This document shows, in pieces, positions 9,030 to 19,078 of a stretch of 64,000 nt of DNA. The stretch spans positions 1-64,000 of the forward strand of contig NZ_JAECZC010000021.1 of NCBI RefSeq assembly GCF_016056305.1, read 5' to 3'. Within the stretch, counting starts at the first letter, position 1; each line of letters starts with the position of its first letter. Position numbers and translations under genes: made by a program. The DNA comes from Amazonocrinis nigriterrae CENA67. GTDB taxonomy: Bacteria; Cyanobacteriota; Cyanobacteriia; Cyanobacteriales; Nostocaceae. The notes under the pieces are model-generated. The model saw only the letters and a program-made list of their open reading frames with translations, ran no database searches and was not told the origin of the DNA.

Positions 9030-9570
9030 AGCTTTGAGTTAAATTCTTGTTGGGGCGGCTTCCAGTTTGACATTGTGTCTGGGAGCCAGCCCAAACAATT
9101 TCCCAAACAGGAGGCGAAGTAACTAAAAGCGATCGCCCAAAGGTGGTCATCTCAACTCGATATTTGGTTACCTGTGGTGAATTACCATTGGGTTGAGTTT
9201 CCGTAACAGTCACAAAGGCTTGATTTCGTTGAGGATAATCTACCTCTACCTTGCGTTTGACGGCATATGACACTTGATCTTCCAAGGCATTCAAAGCCAG
9301 AGTAGCAGGATCGCTACCTTGAAGACCAGAAGTAATACTTTCTAATGGTATAGTTTGATAATGCGATCGCTCTCGATATTCGATAATTTCCTGAGACTGT
9401 TGCACCGTAGAAAATTGGTGCTGTTGACTATCATTAATTTCTGCAACCGTTACAGGTTGTTGCTGTTGAGCAATGTAAACCCCAGCACCAGTAGTAGTCA
9501 AGATACTGAGTATCAAAATTAAAAAGAATTTCCACTTTACTGGCATCATAAAAGTAAACAGGAATTTCAA
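9022..9570 (-). CDS. Hypothetical single-pass membrane/secreted protein
   Basis: A 182-residue protein not recognised as a named family. It has a hydrophobic N-terminal segment (VKWKFFLILILSILTTTGAGVYIA, about residues 11-34) that is either a signal anchor or a signal peptide, then a Gln-rich linker. The rest appears to be a mixed alpha/beta extracytoplasmic domain (about 75-165) with KRKVEVDYPQRNQAFVTVTE and YRVEMTTFGRSLLV. Two Met codons at 8-9 are alternative starts. The C-terminus ends QSCH. It is convergent with the YlqD gene and its stop lies within the repeat tract. Confidence 0.6.
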   Translation of the reverse strand: MKFLFTFMMPVKWKFFLILILSILTTTGAGVYIAQQQQPVTVAEINDSQQHQFSTVQQSQEIIEYRERSHYQTIPLESITSGLQGSDPATLALNALEDQVSYAVKRKVEVDYPQRNQAFVTVTETQPNGNSPQVTKYRVEMTTFGRSLLVTSPPVWEIVWAGSQTQCQTGSRPNKNLTQSCH

Positions 9571-9972
9571 ACAGACTAATTATCAATTTTGAATTTAAAA
9601 TCGGTGTTCAAAGATTAACCTCTTTATCATATGCTTGGACAAAGCTGCTGTGTCTGGGTGAGTGGTTGTAAAGAATATAAACTACACAACAGTTCTATAT
9701 GAGTTGTAGAAAACTCGTGGTAACTATTGATAGCCAACCGTAAAGATGCAATATTGCCAAATAATTTACCATTGTCGTAATATATAGACCCTCACACCTT
9801 CTTCAGGTTCCTGGAGTCAGTGGTCAGTTGTCAGTTGTCAGTTGCTAGTTGTTATTTCCCCATTCCCCATTCCCAATTCCCAATTCCCCAACCCAAAATT
9901 CTCCTGTCGAGATACAATTCGATCTGTCTAAAGCTGTTACAGTCCATAAATTATTGATTCTGAAACCACCAT
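9571..9972. other. Intergenic region with short tandem repeats
   Basis: This 402-base gap between divergent genes has no convincing ORF. At about 9,817-9,893 it carries GTCAGTTGTCAGTTGTCAGTT units followed by CCCCATTCCCAATTCC units, both common cyanobacterial repeat types. The promoter of the E2 gene should lie between these and 9,973. Confidence 0.6.
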
Positions 9973-11283
9973 ATGAGCATTCACGAAGTATTTATGCCGG
10001 CGCTTAGCTCCACCATGACTGAAGGTAAAATTGTCTCCTGGGTAAAATCGCCGGGCGATAAAGTGGAAAAAGGCGAAACCGTGGTGGTTGTCGAGTCAGA
10101 TAAAGCAGATATGGATGTGGAAACCTTCTATGAAGGATATCTTGCCCACATCATAGTACAAGCTGGTGAGACGGCCAGTGTAGGGGCTGCGATCGCTTAC
10201 ATCGCAGAAACGGAAGCTGAAATCGAAGCCGCCAAGTCTTTGGGTAATTCAGGTGGCGCTGCGGCTACTCCGACTTCTGAACCCACACCAGTTGCAGCCA
10301 CAGCCTCAGTAAGCGCACCTACCTCAGCATCTCAAAATGGGTCTAACCACAAGGAAGGACGACTCGTAGCTTCACCCCGCGCCCGCAAGTTGGCGAAAGA
10401 ACTCAAAGTTGATTTAACAACTCTTAAAGGTAGCGGCCCATATGGTCGTATCGTTGCTGAGGATGTGGAAGCCGTTCTCAACAAAGGTAAGCAAGCCGCA
10501 CCTGCACCCGTTACCCCCACAACAGCAGCACCAACCATCACCCCAGTTGCACCACCAACACCCCAGCCAACAGCACCCGCACCCATCCCAGCCGCAGCCA
10601 GTGCCGTTCCTGGTCAAATAGTGCCCTTAACTACATTCCAAAATGCTGTAGTGCGGAATATGGTGGCTAGCTTGTCTGTGCCAGTTTTCCGTGTGGGTTA
10701 CACCATTACCACCGATGGACTAGACAAGCTTTACAAACAAATTAAGTCCAAAGGCGTGACAATGACAGCGCTACTGGCAAAAGCCGTGGCGGTGACATTG
10801 CAGAAACACCCACTATTAAATGCCAGCTATTCAGACCAAGGAATTGTCTATCATTCCGATATCAATATATCTGTAGCTGTGGCTATGGATGATGGCGGAT
10901 TGATTACACCAGTGTTACAAAATGCAGATGCAGTAGATATTTATTCTCTTTCCCGCACTTGGAAATCTTTAGTAGACCGCGCTAGAACAAAACAACTACA
11001 ACCACAAGAATATAACAGCGGCACTTTTACCCTATCGAACTTGGGCATGTTTGGCGTAGACAAATTTGATGCCATTTTGCCGCCTGGACAAGGTTCAATT
11101 TTAGCGATCGGTGCATCTCGTCCACAAGTGGTAGCAACATCTGACGGTTTATTTGGTGTACGGCAACAAATGCAGGTAAATATTACTTGTGACCACCGCA
11201 TTATTTACGGTGCCCATGCTGCGGCATTCTTGCAAGATTTAGCCAAGTTGATTGAAACGAATCCTCAATCTTTAACACTCTAG
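9973..11283 (+). CDS. pdhC: Pyruvate dehydrogenase E2 (dihydrolipoamide acetyltransferase)
   Basis: The E2 core subunit of the pyruvate dehydrogenase complex, which transfers the acetyl group from lipoamide to CoA. It has one N-terminal lipoyl domain with the lipoylated lysine in ESDKADMDVE (about residue 44), an Ala/Pro/Thr-rich linker, and a peripheral subunit-binding domain (about 133-170; ASPRARKLAKELKVDL...GRIVAEDV). A second, very Pro/Ala-rich linker (about 172-210) follows. The C-terminal acyltransferase domain carries the active-site motif DHRIIYG (about 406-412). A single lipoyl domain and 436 residues are normal for cyanobacteria. It is alone here; E1 and E3 genes are elsewhere. Confidence 0.95.
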   Translation: MSIHEVFMPALSSTMTEGKIVSWVKSPGDKVEKGETVVVVESDKADMDVETFYEGYLAHIIVQAGETASVGAAIAYIAETEAEIEAAKSLGNSGGAAATPTSEPTPVAATASVSAPTSASQNGSNHKEGRLVASPRARKLAKELKVDLTTLKGSGPYGRIVAEDVEAVLNKGKQAAPAPVTPTTAAPTITPVAPPTPQPTAPAPIPAAASAVPGQIVPLTTFQNAVVRNMVASLSVPVFRVGYTITTDGLDKLYKQIKSKGVTMTALLAKAVAVTLQKHPLLNASYSDQGIVYHSDINISVAVAMDDGGLITPVLQNADAVDIYSLSRTWKSLVDRARTKQLQPQEYNSGTFTLSNLGMFGVDKFDAILPPGQGSILAIGASRPQVVATSDGLFGVRQQMQVNITCDHRIIYGAHAAAFLQDLAKLIETNPQSLTL

Positions 11284-11418
11284 CAGCTAGGAGAAATGGG
11301 GTAGAACTTCGCTTTTAAAAGTGAAATGATAAAGGTTAAAAAAATGATTCTTTTTTTCTTTTAGTCTTTAAAGTTTTCTCTTTTATTTCTAGTTCTAAGA
11401 GGATGTTTAAAAACCCAG

Positions 11419-11490
11419 TAGGGTGTGTTGTCGCGTAGCGCAACGCACCATCTTAGATTTTCGTATTCCCGACTTATTGAATAAGTCGGG
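11419..11490. terminator. Palindromic repeat and hairpin after pdhC
   Basis: Two structures follow each other. At 11,419-11,449 is GGTGTGTTG-TCGCGTAGCG-CAACGCACC, one of the GTGCGTTG-type repeats. At 11,468-11,490 is a perfect 10 bp stem CCCGACTTAT / ATAAGTCGGG with a TGA loop. They lie between convergent genes, so the second hairpin may act as a bidirectional terminator, though no long T run follows. Confidence 0.5.
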
Positions 11491-11525
11491 AATCTAAAAT
11501 AACAATAATAAACTTATAAATAAGT

Positions 11526-11708
11526 TTATTTATCTTTATTAAACCTAAAGATAAAATGTTGTATCATGGCAATCATCATCAATAAATGACTTGCACAAAT
11601 AGCAACACTAAAAGTAGTAAATGGAGGTAAATTAAGCTTTTTAATCAAAATTACTGTACCAAAACTAAAAATTATACTAGCTATAAAAGCTAATAAATTT
11701 TTAATCAC
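11526..11708 (-). CDS. Small two-helix membrane protein (60 aa)
   Basis: A 60-residue hydrophobic protein with two predicted membrane helices (LLAFIASIIFSFGTVILI and FSVAICASHLLMMIAMI) joined by a short loop with two prolines, ending in a basic/polar tail. It starts at GTG 11,706-11,708, six bases after a clear AGGAG ribosome binding site, which supports it being real. No known family is recognised. Confidence 0.55.
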   Translation of the reverse strand: MIKNLLAFIASIIFSFGTVILIKKLNLPPFTTFSVAICASHLLMMIAMIQHFIFRFNKDK

Positions 11709-11890
11709 AAGATTCTCCTATTTATTAGTAAATCAGACTTCATCTACTAATAAGTTATTTACTTGTGTAAATACCGTAAAAGCCGTTACTGATATATCCT
11801 TTAATCAATTTATTTAGATTAGTTTAATAAATTTGACGGTTTAAGTCCCCTGCTTCTATAAACCTCACTTAAATAGAAACTGAGTTGATA

Positions 11891-12484
11891 TTATTTGGTT
11901 AAATCCAAAACAAATCCAGGTAGAACATCTTCGCCTGACAAGCTAACAGGATTATTTAACACTTCTACATCTTGATTTGGGCGATAAATTTCTACTTGTT
12001 TATTTTTTTGGTCAATTAACCAACCTAAACGAGCGCCATTGTCGATGTATTCTCTCATCTTCGCACGTAACTTTTCTATGGAGTCATTTTTAGACCGTAA
12101 TTCTAGTACGAAGTCAGGACAAATTGGCGCAAAAGCTTCTTGCTGTTCTTTACTGAGGGCATCCCATCTGTCTTGCCGTATCCATGCTACATCGGGAGAG
12201 CGATCGCTACCATTAGGTAGATAAAAACCTGTAGATGAGTCAAAAGCTACACCTAATTTATTTTGACGGTTCCACAACCAGAGTTGTCCGGCAATGTCAA
12301 AGTTTCTCTTGCCAGTATCACTACCCGTCGGTGGCATAACAATCAACTCTCCTGTTGCAGTTCGTTCTAATTGTAAATCTCGGTTAGCCAATACCAATTC
12401 AATAAACTGTTCGTGGGTAACTATCAGTGTTAATGTAGCTGGGATATTGACAGCAAGGGTTGGAGATAAGTCAGCTTGGGTCAT
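11891..12484 (-). CDS. Uma2 family (DUF820) putative endonuclease
   Basis: A 197-residue Uma2 protein with a PD-(D/E)XK-like core. Landmarks are the N-terminal TLIVTHEQFIELVLANRDLQLERTATGELIVMPPTGSDTG block, the SPDVAWI acidic site (about residue 96), and CPDFVLELRSKNDSIEKLRAKM (about 122-143), where Glu and Lys would form the metal site. A REYIDNGARLGWLIDQKNKQVEIYRP strand-turn-strand follows, then a C-terminal LPGFVLDL. All expected nuclease positions look intact. It starts at ATG 12,482-12,484. No neighbour suggests a specific role. Confidence 0.9.
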   Translation of the reverse strand: MTQADLSPTLAVNIPATLTLIVTHEQFIELVLANRDLQLERTATGELIVMPPTGSDTGKRNFDIAGQLWLWNRQNKLGVAFDSSTGFYLPNGSDRSPDVAWIRQDRWDALSKEQQEAFAPICPDFVLELRSKNDSIEKLRAKMREYIDNGARLGWLIDQKNKQVEIYRPNQDVEVLNNPVSLSGEDVLPGFVLDLTK

Positions 12485-12565
12485 TGTTCCGTCCTGAAAC
12501 TGGAACGAAAATTTTACAGAAGGCTAATAAAATATTTAGTCTTTCGGTTAGTTCTAGGTAATACC

Positions 12566-12599
12566 ATTTTGGATTTTGGATTTTGGATTTTAGATTGTG
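12566..12599 (+). repeat. 34 bp GGATTTT repeat, copy 1
   Basis: Three units of ATTTTGG followed by ATTTTAGATTGTG. The full 34 bases are identical to 48,923-48,956. Both copies sit between genes, so this is a dispersed short-tandem-repeat cassette. Confidence 0.75.
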
Positions 12600-12743
12600 A
12601 AACTTTGTCAGGTGCTTGCTGGCATTCTTAATTTAAGTAGTACAAAATGGTGTGCTTTCAATAACTGAGGTGTAGTTTGAAAAAATTATTCCACTAATAA
12701 TAATGATATTCCTCTTCTTACAAATTACGAATTATTTCTATCT

Positions 12744-13595
12744 TCACTGACTTTTCTCTAAAGCGATCGCATGATAACGTATGTGGTCTTCAATAAAACT
12801 AGCAATAAAATAATAACCGTGGTCGTAGCCCTCTTGATAACGTAAAGTGAGGGGTTGGTTAACCTCTGCACAAGCCTGTACAAATACCTCTGGTAATAAT
12901 TGGTCAGTTAAATATTTATCAGCAGTGCCTTGGTCAATGAGAATCGGGCTATGATATTTTGCTTGCTTGACTAATTCACTGGCATCATATAAGCGCCAAC
13001 TTTCTTGATTACTTCCTAAATAACCGCTGAATACCTTTTGACCCCAAGGAGAACGCATAGGTGCAACAATAGGTGCAAAAGCTGAAACTGATTTATATAG
13101 TTGCGGGTTTCGTAGCGCACAAACTAGCGCCCCATGTCCCCCCATTGAATGACCAAAAATGCCTTGTTTATCAATTTGCGCGGGGAAGTTAGCAGCAATT
13201 AAAGCAGGTAATTCTTGGACAACATAACTATACATTTGGTAGTGTTGATGCCACGGTTCTTCTGTCGCATCAACATAAAAGCCTGCACCTGTGCCAAAAT
13301 CCCAATCATCATCTTCACCAGGAATACCAGTGTTACGGGGGCTAGTATCTGGTGCAACTAACATCAAGCCGTATTCAGCCGCGTAGCGTTGTGCCCCTGC
13401 TTTCATCATAAAATTCTCTTCAGTGGAAGTTAAACCAGAGAGGAAATAGAGAACTGGTACTGGTTTTTGTAGGGCTTGCGGTGGTTGGTAGACAGCAAAG
13501 CGCATTTCAACGTTACATGTTGAAGAAGCATGAGAGTAAAAGCCAAGTTTGCCGCCAAAGCTTTTATATTCTGAGGTGAGTGTAAGATTAGTCAT
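12744..13595 (-). CDS. fghA: S-formylglutathione hydrolase
   Basis: A 283-residue esterase D-type alpha/beta hydrolase. It hydrolyses S-formylglutathione to formate and glutathione, the second step of glutathione-dependent formaldehyde oxidation. Visible features: the LYFLSGLTSTEENF block, PDTSPRNTGIPGEDDDWDFGTGAGFY (a family signature), the nucleophile elbow GHSMGGHGA (Ser about residue 149), an acid residue in DQGTADKYL, and the catalytic His in EGYDHGYYF. The length is typical. The gene for the preceding enzyme, class III alcohol dehydrogenase, lies upstream on the same strand with only a DUF29 gene between them, fitting a formaldehyde-detoxification cluster. Confidence 0.95.
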   Translation of the reverse strand: MTNLTLTSEYKSFGGKLGFYSHASSTCNVEMRFAVYQPPQALQKPVPVLYFLSGLTSTEENFMMKAGAQRYAAEYGLMLVAPDTSPRNTGIPGEDDDWDFGTGAGFYVDATEEPWHQHYQMYSYVVQELPALIAANFPAQIDKQGIFGHSMGGHGALVCALRNPQLYKSVSAFAPIVAPMRSPWGQKVFSGYLGSNQESWRLYDASELVKQAKYHSPILIDQGTADKYLTDQLLPEVFVQACAEVNQPLTLRYQEGYDHGYYFIASFIEDHIRYHAIALEKSQ

Positions 13596-13664
13596 TGGTC
13601 AATGGTCATTGGTCAATAGTCAATAGTCAATAGTCATCAGTCATTAGTCATTAGTCAATAGTCA
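13594..13664. repeat. Short tandem repeat (GTCATTGGTCAATAGTCA type)
   Basis: About ten degenerate heptad units (GTCATTG, GTCAATA, GTCATTA) fill the spacer between the DUF29 gene and the S-formylglutathione hydrolase gene, and abut the latter's start codon. This displaces any normal ribosome binding site. Confidence 0.8.
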
Positions 13665-14165
13665 TTATTCCATTAAATCATCTGTAGCAGATTCACCGGG
13701 ATAAAAGCGATCGCTTAAAATTTCTACCAACTCATAACAACATTGTTGAGGAAAAGTTGCAACAGAAAGGTTTGTTTCTCCTGATGCTAAATCCTTGGCG
13801 TTTTCGTAAGCTTCTTTTAGTATTGTTTCTTGATATGACTGTAGACTAGGATTTTCACTAAGTAATTTCAAAACTTCTCGACGTTGAATACGAATTGTTG
13901 CTAACCAACTACGACTGCGTTTTGTAGGTTGATATTCCCACTTCAACAAATGCCCAATTAATACACTGAAGCGATTTCTTAATTCTTGGCGTTCTCTTCT
14001 GCCCAAGCATTCAATTTCTTCGATTAAATTAGACAAGTCAAGTTGATGCCATTGTTGATCACGCAACAGATTAGCTTGCTGTTGAGTCCAAGCGTAAAAG
14101 TCATTTTCATAGAGACTTTCTATCAGGTTTGCTGCCGTTTGTCTGCTTTCTGGTGTCTGCTGCAT
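13665..14165 (-). CDS. DUF29 domain-containing protein
   Basis: A protein of about 166 residues of the DUF29 family, abundant in cyanobacteria and of unknown function. Family landmarks are LYENDFYAWTQQQANLLRDQQWHQLDLSNLIEEIE, a helical middle with LIGHLLKWEYQPTKRSRSWLATIRIQRREV, and the YENAKDLASGETNL segment. It is all-helical and soluble. ATG 14,163-14,165 is preferred over the in-frame TTG at 14,171. It sits between the two formaldehyde-detoxification genes, but DUF29 genes are scattered widely, so a role in that pathway is not supported by more than position. Confidence 0.88.
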   Translation of the reverse strand: MQQTPESRQTAANLIESLYENDFYAWTQQQANLLRDQQWHQLDLSNLIEEIECLGRRERQELRNRFSVLIGHLLKWEYQPTKRSRSWLATIRIQRREVLKLLSENPSLQSYQETILKEAYENAKDLASGETNLSVATFPQQCCYELVEILSDRFYPGESATDDLME

Positions 14166-14268
14166 AGTCAAAACCTGTTAAAGTATGTCCAATTGTAATT
14201 ACAAGTGCGATCGCTTGAATGAAAGCAGTGATAAAAAATTGCGATCGCCCTTAAAATCAACAACAAAA

Positions 14269-15500
<1,232 letters not shown>

Positions 15501-15639
15501 CAAATTAACTATAGAATTGCATTTTCTGGTGAGATTGGTACATTAGTTACAGGCGGCAGAGCTTGAAGATGATATCTATGCTGCCGCAACAAACGCATAA
15601 TTTTGTCAACCCCTCAGTTACTCTACTTTGACACCGCTT

Positions 15640-16923
15640 ATGAATCCTGCCCTGACTAAACTTGGCGCTCAAATGTCCAACCTAACTGGTGTACGAGCGA
15701 TTATGAAGGACATTATCGAAACGTTGCAATCTAGTGGGGGGCAGGAATTAATTAATTTGAGTGCGGGCAACCCCTTGATTTTGCCAGAAGTAGAGCAGTT
15801 GTGGCGTGATTGCACGGCTGATCTGCTAGCTAGTTCAGAATATGGGGAAGTAGTTTGTCGTTATGGTTCCAGCCAAGGCTATGCACCATTAATTGAAGCG
15901 ATCGCTAACGATTTTAACAAGCGCTACAATCTAAAGTTAACTGAACGTAACATCCTCATCACTCCGGGCAGTCAAACCCTATATTTCTATGCTGCCAATT
16001 CCTTTGGCGGCTACACCAGCAGCGGCGAACTCAAGCAAATTGTGTTACCTCTGAGTCCTGACTACACTGGTTATGGTGGTATTTGTTTATTTCCAGAAGC
16101 TTTAATAGCTTATAAACCATCTCTAGATATTGATGCATCTGCCCATAGATTTAAATATCGCCCCGACTTCAGCCAATTATCAATTACAGAAAATACAGGC
16201 TGTGTGATTTTCTCCCGTCCTTGTAATCCTACGGGCAACGTCCTCACCGATGATGAAGTGAGAAAAATTGCTGCTTTAGCTGCACCTTATGATGTGCCAG
16301 TGTTGATTGATTCAGCTTACGCCCCTCCCTTCCCAGCTTTGAATTTTACCGATATGTCGCTGATATTTGGAGAAAACATTCTCCATTGTACGAGCTTATC
16401 TAAAGCAGGTTTACCAGGGGAGAGAATTGGCATTGCCATTGGACACGAAAGGCTGATTCAAGTTTTAGAGTCGTTCCAGACAAATGCTAGTTTACATTCA
16501 TCGCGTTATGGGCAAGCGATCGCAGCTCGTGCTATCAATTCTGGTGCCCTTGTGCAAATTGCCGAACAAGTCATCCGTCCCTTTTATCAGAATAAATTCG
16601 CTATTCTAGAAAGTACTTTAGATCAGGCAATGCCCAAGGATTTACCTTGGTATCTCCATCGTGGTGAAGGGGCAATTTTTGCCTGGTTGTGGTTACAAGA
16701 TTTACCAATTACTGACTGGGAATTATACCAAGAACTCAAGCAAGTTAGTGTAATTGTTGTGCCTGGTAGTACCTTCTTCCCCGGTTTACACGAAGAATGG
16801 CAACACAAGCATCAGTGTGTACGTATCAGCCTCACCGGTAGCGATGAGGAACTGGTTACAGGTATGCAACGTTTGGCAAAAGTAGTCGAGCAGATTTATC
16901 AGCGTGCAGCGTTGAGTGTTTAG
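15640..16923 (+). CDS. avtA: Valine-pyruvate aminotransferase-like PLP enzyme
   Basis: A 427-residue fold-type I, PLP-dependent aminotransferase resembling AvtA, which transfers amino groups between valine and pyruvate/alanine. Visible: GNPLILPEVEQLW near the N-terminus, PGSQTLYFYAANSFGG, SRPCNPTGNVLTD (the Asn-Pro-Thr-Gly motif, about residues 192-201), and the Schiff-base lysine in CTSLSKAGLPGERIG (Lys about 256). A C-terminal arginine is in CVRISLTG. ATG 15,640 is preferred; an in-frame TTG at 15,628 adds only four residues. It is followed by rimM on the same strand after a 129-base spacer full of tandem repeats. Confidence 0.88.
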   Translation: MNPALTKLGAQMSNLTGVRAIMKDIIETLQSSGGQELINLSAGNPLILPEVEQLWRDCTADLLASSEYGEVVCRYGSSQGYAPLIEAIANDFNKRYNLKLTERNILITPGSQTLYFYAANSFGGYTSSGELKQIVLPLSPDYTGYGGICLFPEALIAYKPSLDIDASAHRFKYRPDFSQLSITENTGCVIFSRPCNPTGNVLTDDEVRKIAALAAPYDVPVLIDSAYAPPFPALNFTDMSLIFGENILHCTSLSKAGLPGERIGIAIGHERLIQVLESFQTNASLHSSRYGQAIAARAINSGALVQIAEQVIRPFYQNKFAILESTLDQAMPKDLPWYLHRGEGAIFAWLWLQDLPITDWELYQELKQVSVIVVPGSTFFPGLHEEWQHKHQCVRISLTGSDEELVTGMQRLAKVVEQIYQRAALSV

Positions 16924-16925
16924 TG

Positions 16926-17051
16926 GAGGAGATGGAAAGCAGGGGAGCAGGGGTGCAGGGGAGCAGGGGTGCAGGGGAATAACAACTGACAACTGACAAC
17001 TGACAACTAACTCCTAACTCCTAACTCCCAGTTAACAACTGACCACTGACA
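16926..17051. repeat. Tandem repeats between avtA and rimM
   Basis: Two repeat types adjoin: GGAGCAGGGGTGCA units (16,939-16,980) and ACTGACAACTGACAACTAACTCC units (16,984-17,050). The latter continue to the base before the rimM start codon. Confidence 0.8.
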
Positions 17052-17052
17052 A

Positions 17053-17634
17053 ATGACAAAATCAACTGATTGGCTCGAAATTGGCAAAATTGTAGCATCT
17101 CAAGGCTTAAATGGAGAATTGCGGGTTTATCCTGAATCTGACTTTCCCGAACGGTTTGAAGTGCCAGGGAAACGCTGGTTATTGTATCCAGGTCAGACAG
17201 AACCGCAACCTGTAGAATTGCTGTCAGGACGCTATCTAGATAGCAAAAATTTATATGTAATCAAATTAGCTGGTGTGGAAAATCGCAACCAGGCGGATGA
17301 ATTGCGTGGTTGTAAATTGATGGTGCCGGAAAGCGATCGCCCCGAATTAGGCGAAGATGAATATCACGTCCTAGATTTAATCGGTTTGGAAGTCTTCATG
17401 CAAGAATCTGGGGAACTCGTAGGGGTGGTGGTAGATGTGATTCGCGCTGGGAATGATTTGTTAGAAGTGAAGTTGCATGAAAACCTGATTGATGACCAAG
17501 GACAAAAGGCAAAGGACAAAAAGCAAAAAACTGCGATGATTCCTTTTGTCAAAGCGATCGCACCCGTGGTAGATTTGGGAGCCAAGCGTATTGAAATTAC
17601 TCCACCCTCTGGCTTGCTGGAAATCAACAGTTAG
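17053..17634 (+). CDS. rimM: Ribosome maturation factor RimM
   Basis: A 193-residue 16S rRNA-processing factor that binds ribosomal protein S19 and helps mature the 30S head. The N-terminal RimM beta barrel starts with [18 protein letters not shown], and the C-terminal PRC-barrel domain starts at [14 protein letters not shown]. The C-terminus has [30 protein letters not shown], as in other cyanobacteria. In the PRC barrel there is a low-complexity insertion at about residues 149-160 ([14 protein letters not shown]). Its DNA resembles the intergenic CAAAGGACAAAGGA repeats of this genome. Confidence 0.95.
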   Translation: MTKSTDWLEIGKIVASQGLNGELRVYPESDFPERFEVPGKRWLLYPGQTEPQPVELLSGRYLDSKNLYVIKLAGVENRNQADELRGCKLMVPESDRPELGEDEYHVLDLIGLEVFMQESGELVGVVVDVIRAGNDLLEVKLHENLIDDQGQKAKDKKQKTAMIPFVKAIAPVVDLGAKRIEITPPSGLLEINS

Positions 17635-17636
17635 CT

Positions 17637-17702
17637 TTGTGTCTTAGTGTCTTCGTGGTTAAAAAATAGATTTGTGAACCACAAAGACACGGAGACACTA
17701 AG
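17637..17702. terminator. Inverted GTGTCTT...AAGACAC repeat, possible bidirectional terminator
   Basis: Between convergent rimM and the kinase gene lies CTTAGTGTCTTCGTGGTT followed, after about 20 bases, by AACCACAAAGACACGGAGACACTAAG, able to form an imperfect long hairpin. A similar, shorter GTGTCTTGGTGG.../CACAGAGACACAAAGACAC pair lies between sufC and sufB (54,675-54,725), so this is a repeat family in addition to a possible terminator. Confidence 0.55.
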
Positions 17703-17705
17703 AAT

Positions 17706-18728
17706 TTAGAAATCGCAACCTTGGCATTGGCTTGATTGTTGCAACTGTTGAGCTACCCCACCCTGTTGAGAGAGTATCAAAGTTGTTGTTGCCACTGCAA
17801 ACATAGCCATCATCGCTAGCCCCAACATCGTAGTTTGCTTTCTGAATTTTACAGCAGCAATTAAAGTTTCTATTGCTGTGGCAGTATCGCTCACTTCAAT
17901 TGACTTTATGTCTTCAAGAGCAACAGCTGCATTGGCATAGCGATATTTTGGCTTGGGTTCTACCATTTTCATCAACCACGACTTAAAACGCGGATTCAGT
18001 CGGGGAAGCAATTTCTGGAAATTAAAGCGATCGCGATCGTCTATTAATTTAGCAATATCAACGGCACGGGTGTTAGTAAGTAAGCAAATCAGTGTCACCC
18101 CTAAACTATACAAGTCTGAAGCTTGGGTGAGGGAATAACCTAACTGTTCTTCTGGTGGTATGAAACCAGGAGTTCCTGCTGCCAAGGTGCTAACAGTTAT
18201 TTTCGCACTCTGTATTTGAGCCAAATCAAAATCAACCAGATAAGCATTCAGTTGATCATCAACCAAAATATTTTCCGGTTTAATATCTCGATGGATAATT
18301 GGTTCATCAAGCTGTTGAAGATAGACCAAAATTTCTAAGATTGACAGAGATATTTGCTTGATTTGTTCTAAGTTGAAATTGCGCTGTAACCCCAAAGATG
18401 GAGCGTTTTTATATTCCTGCACCAGATAAAAACTTTTTGGCGTTGCAAAAGAATCTACATAGCGGGGAATGCGGGGATGATCAAGTCTTCGCAAAATTTC
18501 CATTTCCCGTTCATAAGGTTTCAACCCCGACCAATCAACACTCGTATGAGCAAAACTGAACTCTTTAATTACCACTTTGTAATTCGAGTTTTGGATATTA
18601 GCCAGATAAGTAATACGTCCCTCTTTCTGGTTTCGTCCTAATTCTTGAATAACTTGATAACCTAGCTGGGAAAAATCTGGATAGTCACTTAAGAGAATTG
18701 CCTCTTTATTATGCACATCAAGCTCCAT
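17706..18728 (-). CDS. Membrane-anchored Ser/Thr protein kinase-like protein
   Basis: A 340-residue eukaryotic-type kinase domain with a C-terminal membrane helix (TTMLGLAMMAMFAVATTTLIL, about 299-320). It keeps the lysine strand (VVIKEF), HRDIKPENI (about 146-154), GTPGFIPPEE and the SDLYSLGVTL helix. Two positions differ from canonical kinases: the nucleotide-binding loop is degraded (ELGRNQKEGRITYLA) and the DFG motif reads DFD (YLVDFDLAQ). The metal-binding aspartate of that motif is present, so activity is possible but weak or altered kinases often look like this. The short tail ends SSQCQGCDF. ATG 18,726-18,728 is preferred over a GTG four codons upstream. Confidence 0.85.
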   Translation of the reverse strand: MELDVHNKEAILLSDYPDFSQLGYQVIQELGRNQKEGRITYLANIQNSNYKVVIKEFSFAHTSVDWSGLKPYEREMEILRRLDHPRIPRYVDSFATPKSFYLVQEYKNAPSLGLQRNFNLEQIKQISLSILEILVYLQQLDEPIIHRDIKPENILVDDQLNAYLVDFDLAQIQSAKITVSTLAAGTPGFIPPEEQLGYSLTQASDLYSLGVTLICLLTNTRAVDIAKLIDDRDRFNFQKLLPRLNPRFKSWLMKMVEPKPKYRYANAAVALEDIKSIEVSDTATAIETLIAAVKFRKQTTMLGLAMMAMFAVATTTLILSQQGGVAQQLQQSSQCQGCDF

Positions 18729-18740
18729 TACACACACCAC

Positions 18741-19078
18741 CCGAGTTTGATTTTGTCAAGATGCAATTAAAAAATCACAGGTACTCACCCAGATTGTTAG
18801 CAATATTTCTACTCCTTGGTTTTGGTATGGGAAAAGGGAAAGAGGGGAATGTTTGCCCTTAGCTTTCCCCTTTACACTTTACCTTTTGCTTTTAACCTCC
18901 GAACCTTTTTGCTCTTTTGCGTTCTCGTACCCCTACGCTTAAGCAAGCTGTACACAGCGTCTCTGTCAACAGAAGGTTAGGGACGTTTCCTCACAAAGAG
19001 TGCAAGTGGCGTCAAATAGCATCTAAGATGGAGGCTGGCTCACCTTTTTAGGAAATGTATTGCATCTATCCCTGTACC
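18741..19078. other. Intergenic gap, no gene seen
   Basis: About 340 bases between two minus-strand genes. It contains runs such as GGGAAAAGGGAAAGAGGGGAA with a partly complementary CCCCTTT...CCTTTTGC run downstream, and a segment with fragments of common Nostocales repeats (GTACACAGCGTCTC, GTGCAAGTGGCGTC). No ORF is convincing. Confidence 0.4.

Noticed and set aside
9817-9893. Tandem repeats considered as a CRISPR array
   Set aside because: Units are 7-14 bases with no unique spacers of 30-40 bases. They are short tandem repeats found at many other gaps.
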